From positions 1-32,556 of the forward strand of contig VFZH01000029.1 in the NCBI GenBank assembly GCA_016871255.1: a stretch of DNA of 32,556 nt, written 5' to 3'. A program made the translations under genes and the position numbers. The notes beneath the pieces were generated by a model that was given only the letters and a program-made list of their open reading frames with translations, had not been told where the DNA came from and searched no databases. Positions 8,527 to 16,693 of this stretch are shown here, piece after piece; positions within the stretch are counted from its first letter, which is position 1; every line of letters starts with the position of its first letter. The DNA is from Acidimicrobiia bacterium. Its GTDB lineage: Bacteria; Acidobacteriota; Vicinamibacteria; Vicinamibacterales; UBA2999.

Positions 8527-8682
8527 GGCCCTGGCCGGAATAAGGTTGCCGACTCCCGGGCGGCGAGGCGCCCGGATCGCCAGGCGCGAGGCGGGAGCAG
8601 GCCGGGTGCCTGTGACCGACGAGCAACGCCGCGAGGCGGGATGCATCGTCGGGCGAGATGGCAACCTTATTCCGGCCAGGGC
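8527..8682. repeat. Inverted-repeat element between kinase and ligase genes
   Basis: Arms at about 8528-8550 and 8660-8682 are perfect inverted copies for 23 bp around the core CCTTATTCCGGCC, with further partial matching outside. They enclose about 109 bp of GC-rich sequence with no convincing ORF. One arm begins 1 nt from the kinase stop codon. The gene-free stretch 8421-8683 is otherwise empty. It may be a small non-autonomous element or a long-stem RNA structure that separates expression of the two genes. It is a single copy in this window. Confidence 0.7.
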
Positions 8683-8683
8683 G

Positions 8684-11011
8684 CTAACTGGCCGCCTGCG
8701 AGTCTGCGTAGTAGCTGCGGAAGTGCTGGCCGTAGTAGCGGGAGTAGTAGTAGCGGTTCGAATCCGTGTCCACCCGGTTCAGGATCGCGCTCACGGACCT
8801 GGGCCGGCCCGCCTGCAGGGTGTCGATCGCCCGCTCCGCGAGCCGCCAGCGGGTCATCTCGGCGCCGAGCACGAAGGTGACGCCCGCGACGGATGGGGCG
8901 AGGATCACCGCGTCGGTGACGGCCAGCACGGGCGGCGTGTCGATGATGATCCAGGCGAAGGGACCCGTCTCGAGCTGCCTCAGGAACCGCTTCATCGTGT
9001 CCGAGGCCAGCAGCTCGGACGGGTTCGGCGGCGTCGCGCCGCCGGTGATCACGAGCAGGTTCTGGTCGGGCGAGTTGCGGACGACGTCGCGCATCTTCGC
9101 CTGCCCCGACAGCAGGTGCGACAGCCCCTTGTCGTTGGTGAGATTGAACTGCTTGTGCACGCTGGGACGCCGCATGTCGGCGTCGATCAGCAGGACCCGC
9201 GAGCCGCCGATTGCCAGCGCCAGCGCCACGTTCACCGCCGTCGTCGTCTTGCCCTCGAGCGGTTGGGCGCTGGTGAACACCTGGATGTGTGCGTGCTGCC
9301 CGGCGTGGCTCAGCACCAGCGCCGTGCGCAGGGCGCGGAACGCTTCGCCGAAGTCGTGCGGGACCGGTCCCGACAGCATCGGATTGCGTCCCCCGCGCAC
9401 CTTCGGCACCAGACCCAGGTAGTTGAGCTTGAGGCGCCACGTGATGTCTTCGGGCGTCTTGACCGTGTCGTCCAGGTAGTCGATCGCGAACGCGGCGCCA
9501 ATGCCAAGGCCCAGGCCGAGCATCAGCGCCATCATCCAGGCGCGCCGCGTATCCGGTGTGAAGGGCCCTCCCGGTACCCGCGCGCGATCGAGGAGACGGA
9601 CGTTGTTCGCCCGGCTGTTGCCGACCACGCGAAGCTCCTGCAGCCGGGCCAGCAGCGAGTCGTAGATCTGGCGATCGCTCTCGGCCTGCCGCAGCAGCAC
9701 CGAGTAGTCGACGCTCTTGCGTCCCAGGTCCTCCACGGCGCCCTTCTGCTGATCGAGGTCGCGGGTGAGCGACCGCTCCTCGGCGAGCGCCGCTTCGTAG
9801 TCGTTCCGGATGGCATCGACCGTGCGATCCACCTCGGCGTCGATCTGGCGCTCGGTGTCGGCGATCTGGCTGTCCACGCGCAGGATCTCCGGGTGCATCT
9901 CGCCGTAGCGCTCGGAGAGCCGGGCCTTGTCGCGTCGCAGCTCCGCCAGCCGCGCCCGCAGGTTCTGGATCAGCGGGTTCTGGACGATCGCGGTCAACGA
10001 CTCGCGATCCCGCGCGTTGGCCACCTGGTTGTACATCGTCTCGCGCTGGATGCGCGTCGTCCGCGCCAGCGTGACCGCGTCGTTCAACTGGTTCAGACGG
10101 GACACGACGATGTTCTGTCGATCGTCGAGCGACACCGCGTCGCGCGTCTCGCGGTAATCGGCGAGCAGGCGCTCGCTCTCCTGCACCTTCGCCTGCTGGC
10201 GCGCGACCTCCTGCTCGAGGAAGTCGAGATCCTTGTTGGTATTCTGCAGGCGGAAGTCGAGGTTCTGCGCGACGTACTCCTCGGCCAGCACGTTCGCCGC
10301 GCGGGCCGCGAATTCGGGGTCCGCGGACACGAACGAGACGTCCACCAGCCGGCTGCTGGGCACCGGCTCGACGTCCACGCGGGCGAGAAACGCATCGACC
10401 AGACCGCTCGTGTCGTCGTCTTCGGGCGCCGTGTCCTCGCCGGGGGCGGACTCGGGCTCCGGATCGAGGGCGAGTTCGGCTTCCTCGTCACCGGGGTCCT
10501 CGCCGCCAGTGAACGGGGCCAGGAGCGCCGCCTTGATCGCGCCGGTGATCTGCGACAGCTTCGTCGGCGTGGCGCCCGTGCCGTTGAACTCGGGCACGGC
10601 GGCCAGACTGAGGCGCTTGACCGCGCGCCGCCCCAGATCGCGTCCCTGCAAAATGCGGTACTGGGTGTTGTAATACGCGTCCGGATCCTGCGCGTAGTAC
10701 GACTCCCGCAGGTTCGCCACGTCGGCGGTGTACTCCTCTTCGATGTGAAGCCGCGCAGACGCCTGGTACATCGGCGTCGTCGTGTAGGTCTGGTACATCA
10801 TCCCCGACACGACCAGCACGAAGATGATGAGTACGATCTTGTGGTACTTGAGAACGACGGCGAGGCGGTCGAAGAGGTGCACCTGGCGGGATGGGCCGGA
10901 AAGGGGCCGTCCCGGCGCAGGTGCCGGTGCGCCGGTCCGGGCGGCCTCCAGATGCGTCGACGTCTCCGGCGACACGCTACCTGCGGGGTGAGAGTGTGGC
11001 GGCTGGTTCAT
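8684..11011 (-). CDS. Polysaccharide biosynthesis tyrosine autokinase (Wzc-like, chain-length determinant fused to BY-kinase)
   Basis: 775 residues. Domain order: a cytoplasmic Pro-rich N-terminus; TM1 (IVLIIFVLVVSGMMY, about 56-70) leading into a Wzz domain; a long coiled coil (about 260-440); a GNVR-type region (SRANNVRLLDRARVP) and TM2 (MMALMLGLGLGIGAAFAI); then the CpsD/CapB ATPase domain. Walker A is LEGKTTTA with Lys588, Walker A' is LLIDADMRRP, and IIIDTPPVL follows. The C-terminus carries a Tyr cluster (YYYSRYYGQHFRSYY) expected to be autophosphorylated. It would control export and chain length of an exopolysaccharide. An Asp/Glu-rich insert (PEPESAPGEDTAPEDDD) sits in the periplasmic loop. 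The start overlaps the end of the upstream gene by 35 bp, so the two are probably co-transcribed. Confidence 0.93.
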   Translation of the reverse strand: MNQPPHSHPAGSVSPETSTHLEAARTGAPAPAPGRPLSGPSRQVHLFDRLAVVLKYHKIVLIIFVLVVSGMMYQTYTTTPMYQASARLHIEEEYTADVANLRESYYAQDPDAYYNTQYRILQGRDLGRRAVKRLSLAAVPEFNGTGATPTKLSQITGAIKAALLAPFTGGEDPGDEEAELALDPEPESAPGEDTAPEDDDTSGLVDAFLARVDVEPVPSSRLVDVSFVSADPEFAARAANVLAEEYVAQNLDFRLQNTNKDLDFLEQEVARQQAKVQESERLLADYRETRDAVSLDDRQNIVVSRLNQLNDAVTLARTTRIQRETMYNQVANARDRESLTAIVQNPLIQNLRARLAELRRDKARLSERYGEMHPEILRVDSQIADTERQIDAEVDRTVDAIRNDYEAALAEERSLTRDLDQQKGAVEDLGRKSVDYSVLLRQAESDRQIYDSLLARLQELRVVGNSRANNVRLLDRARVPGGPFTPDTRRAWMMALMLGLGLGIGAAFAIDYLDDTVKTPEDITWRLKLNYLGLVPKVRGGRNPMLSGPVPHDFGEAFRALRTALVLSHAGQHAHIQVFTSAQPLEGKTTTAVNVALALAIGGSRVLLIDADMRRPSVHKQFNLTNDKGLSHLLSGQAKMRDVVRNSPDQNLLVITGGATPPNPSELLASDTMKRFLRQLETGPFAWIIIDTPPVLAVTDAVILAPSVAGVTFVLGAEMTRWRLAERAIDTLQAGRPRSVSAILNRVDTDSNRYYYSRYYGQHFRSYYADSQAAS

Positions 11012-11735
11012 CCACCCTGAGTATGTTGGCGTCCACCGCGGCCCGGAGGGTCTGCTGCGCCGTGGCGGCCACGACGTTGCCGAACACGGCGGTCACGGTG
11101 CCGCTGGATGCGACCAGCAGGGTCGCCTGACGAGCGGGCACGCCGGCCAGCACTGCGGACGCCGTCGCCGGCTCCGCTGTCGCGGTCGTGGTGGCCAGTA
11201 CCCGGCTGCCGTCCGCGGACAGGAGTTCCAGAAGGAATCGGCGCGGGGCGATGCCGCGGAAGACGAAGTGACCGAACTGGTCCGCCGCGGCGCGATCGAC
11301 AACCCGCCCGGTGGCCGGATCCCGCAAGACCACCTGCGCGAACGGCACCGGCACGTTCGACGTGGTCCGCGCCTGACCGACGATCGACGCGTTCCGGAGT
11401 TCGTGGGTGGGGTGCTCCGAACTGGCCGCTGTCGGGGAGACGGATCCTGTCCCGTTCCACAGAGAGGACGTTGAGGACGTATGCCCCGCACTGCCGGAGC
11501 GGGCAGTGCGTCGGCGCGCGGACGTGTCGGACGACGTGCCGGACGGGTCGGGCGCGGCCTGCGCGCTCAGGAAGCGCGAATCCCCGGAGACATCGCGCGA
11601 CTGAGCCAGCGGTCCCTCTGCGCGCCACACACGCCGCATCTCCGCCCGCGCGGCCGGCCGCAACTCGGGCTGGTTGACCAGGGCGATGGCGGCCACTATC
11701 AGGACCGACTGGAGTGGAAGGTATCCCAGCTTCAT
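10977..11735 (-). CDS. Secreted/periplasmic protein with carboxypeptidase-regulatory-like beta-sandwich domain
   Basis: 252 residues. An N-terminal hydrophobic stretch (MKLGYLPLQSVLIVAAIALV) looks like a signal peptide. A low-complexity Ser/Thr-rich linker (about 60-115) follows, then a beta-sandwich repeat (residues 118-215: IVGQARTTSNVPVPFAQVVL, DQFGHFVFRGIAPRRF) of the carboxypeptidase-regulatory/SpaA-like type seen in acidobacterial envelope proteins. No catalytic residues were recognised. The ATG at 11735 has AGGTGG 6 nt upstream and a good promoter at 11757-11786, which supports it as the first gene of the operon. The end overlaps the kinase start. Role inferred: an envelope accessory factor of the exopolysaccharide system. 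Confidence 0.7.
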   Translation of the reverse strand: MKLGYLPLQSVLIVAAIALVNQPELRPAARAEMRRVWRAEGPLAQSRDVSGDSRFLSAQAAPDPSGTSSDTSARRRTARSGSAGHTSSTSSLWNGTGSVSPTAASSEHPTHELRNASIVGQARTTSNVPVPFAQVVLRDPATGRVVDRAAADQFGHFVFRGIAPRRFLLELLSADGSRVLATTTATAEPATASAVLAGVPARQATLLVASSGTVTAVFGNVVAATAQQTLRAAVDANILRVDEPAATLSPRR

Positions 11736-11756
11736 ACGTCACCACCTGATTGCCTG

Positions 11757-11786
11757 ATTGTACGCGCAAGAACCCCGAATGCGCAA
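11757..11786 (-). promoter_or_regulatory. Sigma-70-like promoter of the exopolysaccharide operon
   Basis: On the minus strand TTGCGC (11786-11781) and TACAAT (11762-11757) are separated by 18 bp. Transcription would start about 15 nt before the ATG at 11735, leaving room for the AGGTGG ribosome site at 11747-11742. This is one of the clearest promoters in the window. Confidence 0.6.
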
Positions 11787-11915
11787 AATCTACGCCAGAT
11801 TGTCGCAACTTCGGTCAGCAGCCCGATATGGGCGTTTGCGTCCCTCCAAAGTGGGATGGCGCCCAGGCAGGAACGGCCGGAAGCGCGGCGGGCCGTGGTG
11901 ACTGATCGGGCAGGG

Positions 11916-13871
11916 CTACTGCGAGTCCACGACGCGCTGCAGCACGTCTTCGCGGACGCTGATGCGCTGGTCGGCCCTGACCCTCGCCACGTACGCGCTG
12001 AAGAACTCGCCGCGCCGTTCGTTTTCCAGCTCCCGGCGGAACGCCGCCAAGGCACCCAGAAGCTCAGCCGGCGTGACATCGTCCCGTTCCACCACCCGGA
12101 CGATCGCCGTACCGGCAGCCGTCTCGATCGGGTCGCTGACGGCGCCCGCCGGCAGGTCGAACGCGACGGCATCGACTCCTTCGCTGATGCCGATGTCGGG
12201 GATCGGCGCCTCGCGGGCAATCAGCTCGGTCTCGCGCGCCTCGAAGCCCGCCGCTTTGGCAGCGGCGCCGAAGTCGCTGGCACCCTGCAGGCGGGCCGCG
12301 AGCTCCCCTGCCCGCTGCCGGCTGGCGTCGGCGGCCCGTTCGGCGATGAGATCCTCCCGGACGGCATCCGTCACCTCGTCGAAGGGGGGCACGTACGGCT
12401 CCTCTTTTCCCGTCACGGTGATGAAGACCGGCCCGCGCGGGGACACCAGGGCGTCGCTCACCTCGGCGTCGCCCATGCGGAAGGCTTCCTGCGCCACCTG
12501 CGGCGCGCCGCCGAGGCCGGGCACCGGTTCGTCGCGCGTGAAGAACCCGGATTCGGTGACTGCCAGCCCGGCTTCGGCGGCGACGCGGTCCAGATCGGCC
12601 GGCGTGACGATCTCCTCGTCGAAGGCGCGCGCCTGAGCGGCGATGGCGCGCTGGGCGAGCTGGAAGCGGAGCTGCTCGGTGATTTCGGCGCGCACCTCGT
12701 CGAGCGGGCGGACGTTGGCGTCCTTGCGATCGACGAGCTTGATGATGTGGATGCCGTACGGGGTCTTGACCAGGTCGCTGATGTCGCCCGGCTGCAGGTT
12801 GAACGCGACGTTCTCGAACTCGGGCACCATGCGGCCGCGCTGGAAGTAGTCGAGATCGCCGCCCAGAGCCTTCGTGCCCTCGTCTTCGGAGTGCTTCGTG
12901 GCGAGGGCGGCGAAGTCCGCGCCGGCCCGCAGCTCTTCGAGCACCGCCGCCGCCCGCGTCTCCACGGCGGCATCGTTCGTGCCGTCGGTCCGGAACAGGA
13001 TGTGGCTCGCGCGGATCTCGTCCGGTGACGAATACTGTTCGATCCCATCGTCGTAGAAGCGGCGGATGTCCGCTTCCGGCACCTGCGTCTGGCTGCGTGC
13101 CTGCTCGAGGTCCAGCACGAGGAACTTCACCTTGCGCCGCTCGCCGACGCGGTAGTCCTCCTTCCGGGCGTCGTACCGCGCCTGCACGTCCGCGTCTGTC
13201 ACCGTGACGCCGGCACGGAAGGGCGCGGCCGCGACGAGGACGACCTGCAGCCGGACCTTCTCGTTGCGCTGCCGGTACTCGCGCTCGGCCTCCGCGTCGG
13301 ACAGCGTGAGCCACTCGGTCACCGCGGCGCGCAGGCGATCGATCATCAGCCCCTCACGCACGCTCGCTTCGAACTGCGCCTTCGTCACCGGTGGCCGCTG
13401 GCTGCGGAGGACCTGCTCGTAGCGTTGTTCGCCGATGAACCGGCCGTTCTCCTGGAAGGCGGGAATCGTCAGGATCTGACGGGCGACCTCCTCGTCGCTC
13501 ACGGTGATGCCCTGGCGCTCCGCCTCGGCCAGGGCCGCCTGCTCGTCGATCATCTGCTGCAGGATCTGGCGGTCGAGTCCCAGGTTCCTGAGCAACTGCG
13601 GGTTCATGGCGTCGCCGTAGGCGCCCTGATACGTCTGGAGCTGGATCTGGTACCGGCGGCGGAATTCGCCCGCGGTGATCTCGTGCTCCTCGATGGAGGC
13701 GATCACGTCCGCGTCGGTGCCCGTGCCGGCCGCCGTCGGGTCGCTCAGGAAGTCCGGGATGTAGAAGACGACGAACGCCAGCACGACCAGGGCGAGGCTC
13801 CACTTGAGCCATCCCTTGTGCCGCCGCATCCGATCGAGCATGGTCATGACGAAGGTCCTCGCGGACGCCAT
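11916..13871 (-). CDS. Membrane-anchored peptidyl-prolyl cis-trans isomerase (PpiD/SurA-like)
   Basis: 651 residues. One transmembrane helix at about 23-40 (LKWSLALVVLAFVVFYI) with positive residues before it, then a SurA_N-type chaperone region (residues 55-190: ITAGEFRRRYQIQLQTY, LRNLGLDRQILQQMIDEQA). A parvulin (PPIC) domain lies at about 275-380 (RASHILF, FAALATKHSEDEGT, GGDLDYFQRGRMVPEFE, PYGIHIIKL), followed by a second, degenerate parvulin-like part. This is the PpiD architecture: a periplasmic foldase anchored at the Sec translocon (family knowledge). The 13871 ATG is used; Met9 or Met11 could also start a protein keeping the helix. It is divergent from mreB and has a good promoter of its own. 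Confidence 0.88.
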   Translation of the reverse strand: MASARTFVMTMLDRMRRHKGWLKWSLALVVLAFVVFYIPDFLSDPTAAGTGTDADVIASIEEHEITAGEFRRRYQIQLQTYQGAYGDAMNPQLLRNLGLDRQILQQMIDEQAALAEAERQGITVSDEEVARQILTIPAFQENGRFIGEQRYEQVLRSQRPPVTKAQFEASVREGLMIDRLRAAVTEWLTLSDAEAEREYRQRNEKVRLQVVLVAAAPFRAGVTVTDADVQARYDARKEDYRVGERRKVKFLVLDLEQARSQTQVPEADIRRFYDDGIEQYSSPDEIRASHILFRTDGTNDAAVETRAAAVLEELRAGADFAALATKHSEDEGTKALGGDLDYFQRGRMVPEFENVAFNLQPGDISDLVKTPYGIHIIKLVDRKDANVRPLDEVRAEITEQLRFQLAQRAIAAQARAFDEEIVTPADLDRVAAEAGLAVTESGFFTRDEPVPGLGGAPQVAQEAFRMGDAEVSDALVSPRGPVFITVTGKEEPYVPPFDEVTDAVREDLIAERAADASRQRAGELAARLQGASDFGAAAKAAGFEARETELIAREAPIPDIGISEGVDAVAFDLPAGAVSDPIETAAGTAIVRVVERDDVTPAELLGALAAFRRELENERRGEFFSAYVARVRADQRISVREDVLQRVVDSQ

Positions 13872-13902
13872 GGGGCGTCTCGTCTTGGGCGCTGAACAGC
13901 GA

Positions 13903-13931
13903 ATCGTACGCTACCGCCGCGGCGCCCGCAA
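13903..13931 (-). promoter_or_regulatory. Sigma-70-like promoter of the PpiD gene
   Basis: On the minus strand TTGCGG (13931-13926) and TACGAT (13908-13903) are separated by 17 bp, 32 bp before the ATG at 13871. It lies in the 366-bp divergent gap to mreB (13872-14237). That gap otherwise holds the mre promoter candidates and no ORF that I can support. Confidence 0.55.
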
Positions 13932-13965
13932 CCCGGCACCGGCTCCCGAAGGCCGGAAGCCTCAG

Positions 13966-13976
13966 TATGCTATATT
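13966..13976 (+). promoter_or_regulatory. Extended -10 promoter candidate for the mre operon
   Basis: TATGCTATATT contains TGC-TATATT, an extended -10, with no clear -35. It is followed by TTGCGT, so it resembles the boxes before both subtilases. It would give a leader of about 260 nt before mreB. A perfect TTGACA at 14028-14033 is closer to the gene but lacks a convincing -10 at 16-18 bp. Confidence 0.4.
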
Positions 13977-14147
13977 TGCGTGGTAAACAAGCACTTAGCG
14001 GCGTTCATTGCTCTGATTCCCGCCCACTTGACAGCGCGTTCAGGTTCGCTCCGGTTCTGTTCCCGTCGCCGTGCGGTTCCCCGCTCCGTGCCCTGGTGCG
14101 CGCCGGGATCCGGCAGGGCGCAGGTTTTTCGCGTCAGGCCCTACTGA

Positions 14148-15263
<1,116 letters not shown>

Positions 15264-15293
15264 CGTCCCCCATCTGGGCCGCGTCTCAGCTCC

Positions 15294-16136
15294 ATGTCGC
15301 TGCTCGATCTCCGCCAGCGCGCCGGCACCCTCTTCGGAGGCCTCACGATCCTGCACGTGATCGTGATCTCGGCCCAGGTGACGACGCGCCAGGGCGTGCC
15401 GCTGCTCGAACAGGCCGTGCTCGGCCTCTTCGCCGAGGTGCAGCGCGGCGCGAGCGCGGCGTTCGACGGCCTCGGGCACGCCTGGGACCGGTACGTGGCG
15501 CTGACCAACGTGGGGGAGGAGAACGAGGTGCTCCGGCGGCAGGTCGGTGCCCTGCAGGTGCAACTCCAGCAGCAGGAGGCGCTCGCGGCCCGCGCGCGGA
15601 CGCTGCAGGAGCTGCTGGATCTCCGCGACAGCACGCCGCTCGAGACCGTGGCGGCCACGCTGATCGGCAGCGGCGCCAGTCCCGAGTTCCGGACCGTGAC
15701 CATCGACAAGGGAACCGACCAGGGGCTGCGGTCGGAGATGGCGGTCATCGCGCCCTCGGGCGTGGTGGGCCGTGTCATCGTGCCTGGCGCGCGTGCCGCG
15801 CGGGTCCAGCTGCTGATCGATCGCAACGCCGCCGCCGGCGTGCTGGTCGAGCGTTCCCGGGTGCAGGGGGTCGTCGTCGGCACCGGCGAGGACCGGCTGC
15901 GGCTCGAATACCTGCCCGGCCGGCCCGACGTGCGCGTCGGCGATCGGGTGGTGACGTCTGGTATTGACGGCATCTACCCTAAGGGCTTTGTCGTAGGTCA
16001 GATAGAATCACTCGAAGGGACCGCCGGTGGTTTCCGGGACATCACCATCCGTCCGGCGGTGGACTTCTCGAGACTGGAAGATGTCCTCGTCGTGCTGACA
16101 CCCCCCGCCGGGGCGGACGCTGCGGGCGACGAGTGA
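15294..16136 (+). CDS. mreC: Rod shape-determining protein MreC
   Basis: 280 residues. A short cytoplasmic N-terminus, one transmembrane helix (about 17-35, GGLTILHVIVISAQV), a coiled coil (about 70-110, EENEVLRRQVGALQVQLQQQ) and the periplasmic MreC beta-domain (VIAPSGVVGRVIVPGARAAR, then GIYPKGFVVGQI). MreC links MreB to PBP2 and RodA and activates them. It starts 30 bp after mreB, and its stop overlaps the mreD start (GTGA), indicating translational coupling. Confidence 0.95.
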   Translation: MSLLDLRQRAGTLFGGLTILHVIVISAQVTTRQGVPLLEQAVLGLFAEVQRGASAAFDGLGHAWDRYVALTNVGEENEVLRRQVGALQVQLQQQEALAARARTLQELLDLRDSTPLETVAATLIGSGASPEFRTVTIDKGTDQGLRSEMAVIAPSGVVGRVIVPGARAARVQLLIDRNAAAGVLVERSRVQGVVVGTGEDRLRLEYLPGRPDVRVGDRVVTSGIDGIYPKGFVVGQIESLEGTAGGFRDITIRPAVDFSRLEDVLVVLTPPAGADAAGDE

Positions 16137-16642
16137 GAAGTGCAGGCGTCCTGGCGGCAATCGTCGCGGCGCTCGTGCTGCAGACCACGCTGGCCTCGTC
16201 GGCGATCGGGGGGCTCGCGGCACCGGATCTGGTCGTCGTCGTCGTCGTGTCCGTGGCGCTGGTGCTGGGGCCTGTCGCCGGCATGTTTGCCGGCAGCGCC
16301 GCGGGATTGATGCAGGACGCCCTGTCGTCCGGTGTGGTCGGCGTCGGGGGGCTCGCGAAGTCGATCGTCGGGTTTCTGGCGGGTGTGATCGGGCAGCAGT
16401 TCATCGTGACGGCCCTGCTGCCGCGGTTCGTGATGTTCGTGGGGGCCACAGCGCTGCACGCGCTGGTGTTCCTCGGTACCTATGCCGTGCTGGGATTGCG
16501 CACCTTCGACGCGCCGTATGCCGCGCTGGGCACGCAGGCGCTGGGCAACGCCGTGATCGGCGTGACGGCGTTCGCGCTGGCCGAGTCGCTGCCCGGCGCG
16601 CTGGAACGCCGCCGTGCGTCACGCCGATCGAAACGGAGATGA
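16133..16642 (+). CDS. mreD: Rod shape-determining protein MreD
   Basis: 169 residues, almost wholly hydrophobic with about five membrane helices (LAAIVAALVLQTTLA, DLVVVVVVSVALVLG, GPVAGMFAGSAAGLMQDALS). The last motif, GxxAGLxQD, is typical of MreD. It is a membrane partner of MreC in the elongasome. The GTG start at 16133 overlaps the mreC stop. The C-terminus is basic (ERRRASRRSKRR). The 51-bp gap to the PBP2 gene is filled by a heptanucleotide repeat. Confidence 0.9.
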   Translation: MRSAGVLAAIVAALVLQTTLASSAIGGLAAPDLVVVVVVSVALVLGPVAGMFAGSAAGLMQDALSSGVVGVGGLAKSIVGFLAGVIGQQFIVTALLPRFVMFVGATALHALVFLGTYAVLGLRTFDAPYAALGTQALGNAVIGVTAFALAESLPGALERRRASRRSKRR

Positions 16643-16650
16643 GCGACCCC

Positions 16651-16693
16651 CAATCCCCAATCCCTAATCCCTAATCCCTAATCTTCAATCTCC
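16651..16693 (+). repeat. Heptanucleotide tandem repeat in the PBP2 leader
   Basis: Six period-7 units, CAATCCC x2, TAATCCC x2, TAATCTT, CAATCTC, then C and the PBP2 ATG at 16694. The tract occupies the place of the ribosome-binding site, and no purine-rich Shine-Dalgarno sequence is present. The same repeat family, in the same sense relative to the gene, precedes the MGMT gene at 26579-26639. Confidence 0.9.

Noticed and set aside
8531-8550. Sigma-54 promoter (TGGC...TTGC) in the inverted-repeat arm
   Set aside because: The GG-to-GC distance is 9 or 13 bp, not the required 10, in both arms.
8425-8664. Minus-strand 79-codon frame within the inverted-repeat element
   Set aside because: It starts inside the spacer, runs across the arm, has no ribosome site or motif, and looks like random GC-rich coding potential.
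8063-11020. Plus-strand open frame of 985 codons opposite the kinase and part of the ligase
   Set aside because: It is antisense to two recognised proteins; the translation is low-complexity Arg/Gly/Val/His with no motifs.
14028-14056. Strong promoter from the perfect TTGACA before mreB
   Set aside because: At 16-19 bp downstream only CCGGTT/GGTTCT-like hexamers occur, so the -10 is missing.
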